Source: Candidatus Andersenbacteria bacterium RIFCSPHIGHO2_02_FULL_46_16 (GTDB taxonomy: Bacteria > Patescibacteriota > Andersenbacteria > UBA10190). Taken from it: 43,607 nt of DNA. Each line of letters opens with the position of its first letter. Position 1 is the first letter of the stretch. Below are positions 37,281 to 43,607 of this stretch, piece by piece. A program made the translations under genes and the position numbers. The stretch lies in assembly GCA_001817065.1 (NCBI GenBank), contig MHHQ01000013.1, positions 24,410-68,016 on the forward strand, in the 5' to 3' direction. The notes under the pieces are model-generated. The model ran no database searches and was not told the origin of the DNA. It saw nothing but the letters and a program-made list of their open reading frames with translations.

Positions 37281-37601
37281 CTAACGGCTGTTTTTAGCCC
37301 GGCCTTGTTTTCTTTTGTCTTGGAACTTCAGCAGTTCTTTTTTAGTCGCTGCAAGCGTTAAGTCCACCGCATTCTGCACCGTATCTGACGACCGTTCAGC
37401 ATGAAATACTTCGCCGCTTTGCTTAATGTTAAAACGGCAGGTGATAACTTGTCCTTGTCGATGATGCTTATCATGGCTCAGCCTGACATCAATAATAAAT
37501 GGTGGATGCAACATTTTTTCAAGTCGATCCATCTTTTCTTCCATTAGCTGTAAATCCGTTGCCCCTAGGGTGATATGCTCAGTAGATAAATTGAATTGCA
37601 T
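37281..37601 (-). CDS. hpf: Ribosome hibernation promoting factor / YfiA family (short)
   Basis: 'MQFNLSTEHITLGATDLQLMEEKMDRLEKMLHPPFIIDVRLSHDKHHRQGQVITCRFNIKQSGEVFHAERSSDTVQNAVDLTLAATKKELLKFQDK'. Confidence 0.85.
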   Translation of the reverse strand: MQFNLSTEHITLGATDLQLMEEKMDRLEKMLHPPFIIDVRLSHDKHHRQGQVITCRFNIKQSGEVFHAERSSDTVQNAVDLTLAATKKELLKFQDKRKQGRAKNSR

Positions 37602-37672
37602 GTGAATTTATTAATAATTTAAAATAGCTTACTCCCTCTCGAAGCCATTATTATCGTTTGCCTGCTTAGGCG

Positions 37673-37871
37673 CCATCCAAAAATAACTTGACCAGATCTC
37701 GTTCAATATGCGTCGAGATACGGCTTTTCCAATTGAGCGAACCAGGAGCCGTAGCCAAGCTACGGTGAGTGGTTCGTGATTGCCTGCCGGCCGTAGCCTT
37801 GGCGAAGGCTGGAAGAAAAGTCGTAGATTGGCGCATAGTGGGCGAGAAATGGTTAAGTTATTTACGGATGG
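37673..37871. repeat. MITE-like inverted-repeat element (~199 bp) with internal hairpins
   Basis: Left arm CCATCCAAAAATAACTTGACCAGATCTCGTTCAATATGCG versus reverse complement of right arm CCATCCGTAAATAACTTAACCATTTCTCGCCCACTATGCG. Internal CGAACCA-ggag-CCGTAGC-caa-GCTACGG-tgag-TGGTTCG hairpin (37738-37776). Confidence 0.75.
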
Positions 37872-37959
37872 TGACTTAGTACTTTCACTTATTTTTTACT
37901 TTACCAACATACAAACCTTATAACACTCGGTCAATATTACCTAATTATATTCAAGCCGG

Positions 37960-39096
37960 CTAGTCTATCAGTATTGCTCGTATCGCGTCTGTCATCCGCC
38001 TCTGCCAATTATACCGGCTAAAATGTAATACCGAGTTTTGCAGCCTTCCCCGACTAAATTTCTTTTCGAGTTGTTTAAACTTCCTGACAGCTTCCGCCAG
38101 CGCTTCCTCGCTCTGGTCTTCATAAAGCACTCCTGTTTCACCATGTCTCACAATTTCACCCACACCGCCTTCGCCCAAGGCTATGACTGGTGTGCCGCAG
38201 GCCAAACTTTCAGCTGTTGCCATGCCAAAATCCTCGATGCCCGGTTGTACCAGCGCCGTTGCTTGGCGGTAATACTTGCGCAGCTTCTCTCGATTCACCT
38301 GGTTTATGAATCTGGTTTTGTTCCCTGCTATTTGGCGCCACTTTTTTTGCTCACGCCCACGACCAATTACTATCAACGGATAATTCAGCTTATTCATCAC
38401 TTTTATCACTTGATCAAACTTTTTACTGGCACTACACCGGCCGACACAAAGAAAGTATCGGTCATGACGCTTCAGCTGGTATTTATTTTCCTCGCTCGAT
38501 GGCGTGAAGAAAGTTGTATCAATTGGAGGGTAGATCACTTCGCTCTTCCGTCCATAATAGGTGGCAATCCTTTGCTGCGTAAACTTTGAATTGGCGATAA
38601 ATTGATCCACTCGCTGTGCGGCCGCAAAATCAACTATGCGCAAATAATGAAAAACCAGCCGCGCCAGCCATCTTGTCCCGGGCCAAGCTAAGCCGATTGC
38701 TTCATGGGTGCTGTCCCATAAATATCTGGTCGGTGTATGGCAGTAGGATAGGTGTGGCACATCCACTCTGGTTATAACCCCTTTGCACAAGCCGCTGGCG
38801 CTGCTGATAACTAAATCAAATTCTGCTAGATCAAATTGTTCAACAGCATGCGGCAGCAATGGCAGCACACGGCTCGGGTGTCGTCGAAACCACAAAGGTA
38901 ATTTTTGCAGAAAGGAACAATTTATCGGCTTGGTTTGCCCGTCCACAATTATGGTTGGTGTACCAGCATACAACGCAAAAATCATTGCCTGCGGCAACAG
39001 TCTAATTAACTCTTCTACCACAATTTCCGCTCCACCGCGCCTAGTAAACTCGTCGTGTACAATAGCTACGTGCTTATCACTTAAATTGATCATCAG
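37960..39096 (-). CDS. Group 1 (GT4-like) glycosyltransferase
   Basis: 'HVAIVHDEFTRRGGAEIVVEELIRLLPQAMIFALYAG', 'YFLCVGRCSASKKFDQVIKVMN', 'IEDFGMATAESLACGTPVIALGEGGVGEIV'. Start taken at MINLSDKH. Confidence 0.93.
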   Translation of the reverse strand: MMINLSDKHVAIVHDEFTRRGGAEIVVEELIRLLPQAMIFALYAGTPTIIVDGQTKPINCSFLQKLPLWFRRHPSRVLPLLPHAVEQFDLAEFDLVISSASGLCKGVITRVDVPHLSYCHTPTRYLWDSTHEAIGLAWPGTRWLARLVFHYLRIVDFAAAQRVDQFIANSKFTQQRIATYYGRKSEVIYPPIDTTFFTPSSEENKYQLKRHDRYFLCVGRCSASKKFDQVIKVMNKLNYPLIVIGRGREQKKWRQIAGNKTRFINQVNREKLRKYYRQATALVQPGIEDFGMATAESLACGTPVIALGEGGVGEIVRHGETGVLYEDQSEEALAEAVRKFKQLEKKFSRGRLQNSVLHFSRYNWQRRMTDAIRAILID

Positions 39097-39160
39097 ATCA
39101 GGATAGATAATCAACTCTCATCCGGCAAGCTAGACCACTCTCACCCGAGATGATAATTTT

Positions 39161-40171
39161 CTATTTAGTTAATAAGACGCTGCGTTTATAAGCGTCAATA
39201 TTTTCCAGTGCTGCTCCTGCTCCCTTCACGGCGCAAACTAAAGGATCATCAGCTATATAGCACGGGACGGCGCACGCTCGCGATATTAGTTGATCAATAT
39301 TGCGCATCAATGCCCCACCGCCGCTCACCACAATCCCTTTATCGATAACATCCGCCGCTAATTCTGGTGGTGTTTCTTGTAGGACGTATTTTATCGCTTG
39401 TAATACTTCTGCCAAAGGTTCCCGTAATGCTTCCGTGACTTCGCTTGAGGCGATAGTCGTTTCCTTTGGCAAACCCGTAGCTAAATCTCGGCCTCTGATC
39501 ATCATGTGTCGCGTCTCTTCATCGGGTATAGCCGATGCTAATTCCTTCTTGATTATTTCTGCTGTCTGAGCACCGACCACCACCCCATATCGTTTTCTGA
39601 TATGTTCTGCTATCGCTTCATCAAAACGATTGCCGCCCACTCTGGCCGAATGCGCAATCACAATACCCCCCAATGAGATAATGGCTACTTCGCACGTGCC
39701 TCCGCCAATATCCACTATCATATGGCCTGAGCTTTCGCCGATCGGTATGCCAGCCCCAATGGCCGCTGCAATTGGCTCCTTGATCAAATAAGCGGCGCGT
39801 GCCCCGGCTGATATCGCTGCGTCCACTACCGCCCGGCGTTCTGTACTAGTGATGCCAGCCGGTACGGAAACTAGAACTTCCGGTCGCAAGAACCTCACTG
39901 AGACGCCAGTTTTCTGGATCAAATACCGTAGCATTGCTTCGGTCACGCGATAATCAGCGATCACGCCGTCTTTCAGCGGTTGATGCGCGACAATACTTTC
40001 CGGTGTACGGCCGATCATTTCTTTTGCTTCCTCACCGATGGCTAGCACTGCGTTCTCATCAATTGAAACCGCCACCACCGACGGCTCATTAAGCACAATC
40101 CCTCGGCCGGGCACATACATCAGCGTGCTAGTCGTACCTAAATCAATCGCGATCTTACGTGTTAAATTCAT
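39161..40171 (-). CDS. mreB: MreB/Mbl-like actin homologue (copy 2)
   Basis: 'KIAIDLGTTSTLMYVPGRGIVLNEPSVVAVSIDENAVLAIGEEAKEMIGRTPESIVAHQPLKDGVIADYRVTEAMLRYLI'. Confidence 0.95.
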   Translation of the reverse strand: MNLTRKIAIDLGTTSTLMYVPGRGIVLNEPSVVAVSIDENAVLAIGEEAKEMIGRTPESIVAHQPLKDGVIADYRVTEAMLRYLIQKTGVSVRFLRPEVLVSVPAGITSTERRAVVDAAISAGARAAYLIKEPIAAAIGAGIPIGESSGHMIVDIGGGTCEVAIISLGGIVIAHSARVGGNRFDEAIAEHIRKRYGVVVGAQTAEIIKKELASAIPDEETRHMMIRGRDLATGLPKETTIASSEVTEALREPLAEVLQAIKYVLQETPPELAADVIDKGIVVSGGGALMRNIDQLISRACAVPCYIADDPLVCAVKGAGAALENIDAYKRSVLLTK

Positions 40172-40382
40172 TATTTATATTTTATACCTTTGAATGTTTA
40201 ATTGTATCTCCTTCACACAGGGTTTGCACTCTCCCTCCACTCTTCTCTGCTTCCACCGCTCGATTAATATTCAATTTTAACCTACTTAAATCCTGTGTAA
40301 ACCATACACCAGCTGCTATCCAGGGTTACGTGATTATACACTGGCCACAAGGTCAGTTTCGTCGTCGTGATAATTTAGCCAT

Positions 40383-41657
40383 CTAATCTAATTTCTTTTC
40401 GTCTGATTCACCGACTCTTTTTATATCAGCACCGACAGCTCGCAGTCGTTCCACCAAATCAGCGTATCCCCTTTCTATTATTTCCGCTTCGTCAATAATA
40501 GTCTGCCCTTTCGCCACTATTCCCGCCAGAACTAATGTTGCCCCCGATCTAATGTCCAAGCTTTTGATGTGCTGTCCGCGCAATTGCGTGGGACCGTCCA
40601 CAATTACTCGGTGCGGATCGCACACGGTAATAGACGCACCCATTTTTGCGAGCTCATCACAGTGCCGAAAGCGGCTTTCGTACATCGGATCATGAATCAA
40701 GCTCGCTCCTTTGGCTTGTGTTGCCACAACCGAAAAAGGCGCTTGTAAGTCAGTCGCTATTCCGGGATGAGGCAAAGTCTGTAGGTGAAAACTCTTCAAC
40801 GGCGCCGGATGAACCTTTACTGTGTCTTCACTACACGTATAGTCAATGCCAATCTCATCTAATTTTTTAAAAAATAAAGTTAAATCTTCCAGGGGTACAT
40901 TAGTAATTGTCAGCTCTGACTTAGTGGCTGCGGCCATTAAAATAAATAAGCCAGCTTCCAGCATATCGTTCGTATTTCTGACTTTGGCACCTTTTAAATT
41001 TTCACAGCCTCTTATACAAATAGTATGGGTGCCTGCCCCTTCAACGGTTGCTCCCATCATCGTCAGCATCTCTGCTAGCTTAACCACGTGTGGTTCATTA
41101 GCGGCAATATTGATAATTGTATAACCCGGCAATGTGGCAGCCACCATCATTACGTTTTCTGTCGCCGTTACGGAAAATTCTTGTAGCACAACGCGACCGG
41201 CTTTTAGTCCTCGCCCGTCCACATGAACCAGATTATTTCGTCGACTAATTGTAGCACCTAGCTGCTCTAGTGCATCTAAATGCACGTCGATTGGTCTCGC
41301 TCCAATTACATCCCCTCCTGGTTGCGGCAAATGTGCTTCCCCAAATCTGCCCAGTAACGCTCCCAGCATAAGGATCGAACCACGCAGCTCGCCCACCACC
41401 TTATTTGGTAATCTGAACGGATCAATATCTTTAGCTTGAACAATCACCCGGTCTCCTTGCTGCGACGCTGCAACTCCCATCCCCGTCATGATTTGGATGA
41501 TGTTTTTTACATCCTTTATCTGTGGTACATTATCCATTTGCACCGGTTTTCTCGTCAACAAACTAGCCGCCAACAACGGTAGGGCTCCATTCTTAGCCCC
41601 GTTAACACTGATCGTACCGCTTAGGTGCTTACCGCCAGTTATCACTATTGATGACAT
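40383..41657 (-). CDS. murA: UDP-N-acetylglucosamine 1-carboxyvinyltransferase
   Basis: 'SVNGAKNGALPLLAASLLT', 'LRGSILMLGALLGRFGEAHLPQPGGDVIGARPIDVHLDALEQLGA', 'THTICIRGCENLKG'. Start taken at MSSIVITGGKHLSG. Confidence 0.97.
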   Translation of the reverse strand: MSSIVITGGKHLSGTISVNGAKNGALPLLAASLLTRKPVQMDNVPQIKDVKNIIQIMTGMGVAASQQGDRVIVQAKDIDPFRLPNKVVGELRGSILMLGALLGRFGEAHLPQPGGDVIGARPIDVHLDALEQLGATISRRNNLVHVDGRGLKAGRVVLQEFSVTATENVMMVAATLPGYTIINIAANEPHVVKLAEMLTMMGATVEGAGTHTICIRGCENLKGAKVRNTNDMLEAGLFILMAAATKSELTITNVPLEDLTLFFKKLDEIGIDYTCSEDTVKVHPAPLKSFHLQTLPHPGIATDLQAPFSVVATQAKGASLIHDPMYESRFRHCDELAKMGASITVCDPHRVIVDGPTQLRGQHIKSLDIRSGATLVLAGIVAKGQTIIDEAEIIERGYADLVERLRAVGADIKRVGESDEKKLD

Positions 41658-41732
41658 TTGATAACTATAACAGTAATAACGCATTAGTCAAGCACTGGAC
41701 AAATGTTTTTATTTCATTCATTGTCCTCATAA

Positions 41733-43079
41733 ATGAACATCATCTACCGCAAAATATTACTGATTATTTCGTTTCTCCTGTTTATATGCATCTCTCCGCT
41801 AGTCGTACTGTATGCCCTCGGTTATCGAGCCAGCAATATACTGGCCAACCCCTCGCCTGTTGGTGTCTTAATTGCTGAGTCAATCCCGTCCCGTGCTAGT
41901 GTCACCATTAACGGACAGGCGTACGGACATACACCTCAGTCAATCACTAACTTATCACCGGGCATCTTTGATCTGACCGTGGCTAGTGCGGGCTATGTGC
42001 CCTGGCATAAACACATCAATATAAGTTCTGGTCTAGTGACCGAAGCCAGAGATATCAGATTATTTCCCAGCAGCCAATCCATCACCACATTACTTAGCAG
42101 TGTCAAAACCTTTTCCTTGTCCCCTCATCGCCGGCTTATTGCCGCGCTGACGGCTGACCACAAACTCCATGTTATAGACGAAGACGGAATTGCTGTAATT
42201 GAACCACTCGCTTTTCCTGTCCTGCCGGACAGTTTATTATGGTCGCCGGATAGCAGTTCGATGCTGGTCGTGACTTCTGGCCAAGCTTCCTTAGTCAGCT
42301 TGACCGATCAGCTTGCGACAGCGGTACGCTTGCCTCAGCTCGATCAGGCTATCCAACTGGCGTGGGACCAGCGGATACCCGGCCGATTATATGCTATCAC
42401 TAGCGGCCATAGCTTGATTGCCTATAGTGTTTCTAACCAATCTTCGCAATTAATTGTGGCCAACATTAGCAGTTTTGCTACCAGTTCCCGTCAGCTCTAT
42501 CTGGTGGATGATGACAATCAGATACACATCCGCACCCTGCAAGGCGGATTAATTGATTCACCTTTTATAAAAACCGACAAGATTATCGAGCAGCTCCACG
42601 TGACGCCAGGCGGCAATATCGCTATCCAATTTACCGATCGCAGTGCCGCAGTTTTAACTGACACAGGGATATTGCTGCCGGTCGCCGATAGTGTCACAAA
42701 GCTTGGCTGGTCTCCCGACGAACTAATACTGTTAATGCAGCTAGATGATAACTCCCTGCACATTATGAATGTCTACGACGACCGTATTAGTTATATCCCC
42801 TTGCGAGATCTGCATTTGGTTACGCGCCTGTCTCGGCCGATCAGAAACCCCCAATGGTACGCGGGCGGTCGTCATCTGATTTATCAAGTGGACGATGAAA
42901 TTATGATTACCGAAATTGACACGCGAGACCAACCCGCGACTTACTCCGTAGACACGACAAATCTCGGCGATGCTAACATCACCGTTGGAGCGCAAGGCAC
43001 GGTCGTTCTTTATCTTAAAAAAACCGCTCAATCGAACCGGTTAGTTCAAGCACGCCTTACCGTTACACCCAATAACTAA
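41733..43079 (+). CDS. Membrane-anchored PEGA-domain protein with beta-propeller-like C-terminus
   Basis: N-terminal TM, 'ESIPSRASVTINGQAYGHTPQSITNLSPGIFDLTVASAGYVPWHKHINI' (PEGA), then WD/propeller-like repeats. Confidence 0.8.
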   Translation: MNIIYRKILLIISFLLFICISPLVVLYALGYRASNILANPSPVGVLIAESIPSRASVTINGQAYGHTPQSITNLSPGIFDLTVASAGYVPWHKHINISSGLVTEARDIRLFPSSQSITTLLSSVKTFSLSPHRRLIAALTADHKLHVIDEDGIAVIEPLAFPVLPDSLLWSPDSSSMLVVTSGQASLVSLTDQLATAVRLPQLDQAIQLAWDQRIPGRLYAITSGHSLIAYSVSNQSSQLIVANISSFATSSRQLYLVDDDNQIHIRTLQGGLIDSPFIKTDKIIEQLHVTPGGNIAIQFTDRSAAVLTDTGILLPVADSVTKLGWSPDELILLMQLDDNSLHIMNVYDDRISYIPLRDLHLVTRLSRPIRNPQWYAGGRHLIYQVDDEIMITEIDTRDQPATYSVDTTNLGDANITVGAQGTVVLYLKKTAQSNRLVQARLTVTPNN

Positions 43080-43100
43080 ATATGTCTTCAATCCTCGCCA

Positions 43101-43127
43101 TAAAAAAACCGTCACCTCGTGACGGTT
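43101..43127 (-). terminator. Rho-independent terminator downstream of csrA
   Basis: Minus strand AACCGTCAC-gag-GTGACGGTT followed by TTTTTT. Confidence 0.85.
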
Positions 43128-43200
43128 GCTGGAGTAATGTTGTGAAATCAAAATCAAGGCTTATCAGTTCTTGCCTCTCTCCTGTATTGTTTCCTCTGCT

Positions 43201-43389
43201 TTAAGGTGCCGGAGTGGGACTGAGATCCCTTTTCTCCCTTCGTGGTGGCACCTCAGGTCGACGTATGTGGATTTCAGGAGGAGCAATAAAGCCCAGCTGC
43301 ACTCGGCTGCCGCTAATTTTTAATACTCTAACCACAACTTCTTCGTCGATCACGATTTCTTCACCGATTTTTCGCGACAAAACCAACAT
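43201..43389 (-). CDS. csrA: Carbon storage regulator CsrA
   Basis: 'MLVLSRKIGEEIVIDEEVVVRVLKISGSRVQLGFIAPPEIHIRRPEV'. Start corrected from the track's 43428. Confidence 0.95.
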   Translation of the reverse strand: MLVLSRKIGEEIVIDEEVVVRVLKISGSRVQLGFIAPPEIHIRRPEVPPRREKRDLSPTPAP

Positions 43390-43477
43390 TACCAACCCTC
43401 CTCGTGAGAGAAATACTGTGCCGTCCATGACCCATTGTCAGGGATTCGACAAAAATAGAAAGAACCACTCGCCATGC

Positions 43478-43506
43478 TTTATATCACATCACATAACATT
43501 TGTCAA
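43478..43506 (-). promoter_or_regulatory. Near-consensus sigma70 promoter for csrA
   Basis: Minus strand TTGACA (43501-43506), 17-nt spacer, TATAAA (43478-43483), ~90 nt upstream of the csrA ATG. Confidence 0.7.
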
Positions 43507-43592
43507 CTTAATTTTTCGTAATCGCTCACAGGTCAAGGATATGGTAAACTCCCTCGTAGGTAACAAATACAAACAACAAGACAAACAATCAC

Positions 43593-43607
43593 ATGGCCTT
43601 CAACCTA
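43593..43607 (+). CDS. Start of a CDS truncated by window end (MAFNL...)
   Basis: ATGGCCTTCAACCTA at the window edge. Only five codons visible. Confidence 0.3.

Noticed and set aside
38038-38589. 183-aa plus-strand ORF
   Set aside because: Fully antisense to the GT4 glycosyltransferase.
1-43607. CRISPR array or cas genes
   Set aside because: No regularly spaced repeats with unique spacers and no Cas-like ORFs. The only regular tandem repeat is the coding 21-bp repeat at 5618-5701.

Overview
This 43.6 kb window looks like a Patescibacteria/CPR-type chromosome segment. That lineage call is inferred from gene content, including a compact Sec/MreBCD/tRNA-synthetase set and rseP-proS-frr without adjacent isoprenoid genes. 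Most genes are on the minus strand: mgtE, glycosyltransferases, dnaX, ftsQ, serS, lysS, greA, mrdA-mreD-mreC-mreB, proS, rseP, frr, a delta'-like subunit, secF, secD, secA, hpf, a second mreB, murA and csrA. The main accessory segment is about 5.9-12.1 kb. It holds (i) scrambled remnants of a serine recombinase, (ii) a stand-alone SAM methyltransferase, (iii) two diverged tandem ~142-bp hairpin units whose stems differ by matching GG/CC to TT/AA changes, (iv) a tRNA-Ile-like gene with a UAU anticodon and a 1-nt bulge in the T-stem, (v) a 1008-aa fusion of a cysteine-desulfurase-like domain, a ~375-aa unassigned domain and a SAM methyltransferase, and (vi) an intact large serine recombinase that overlaps the 3' end of an inositol-monophosphatase-like gene. 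Other points of interest are a small gene interrupted by an in-frame TAG, two MITE-like inverted-repeat elements (25.2 kb and 37.7 kb), a DNA repeat that encodes coiled-coil heptads, and two C39-like cysteine peptidases. All assignments were made by reading the sequence and ORF translations. No database search was run.
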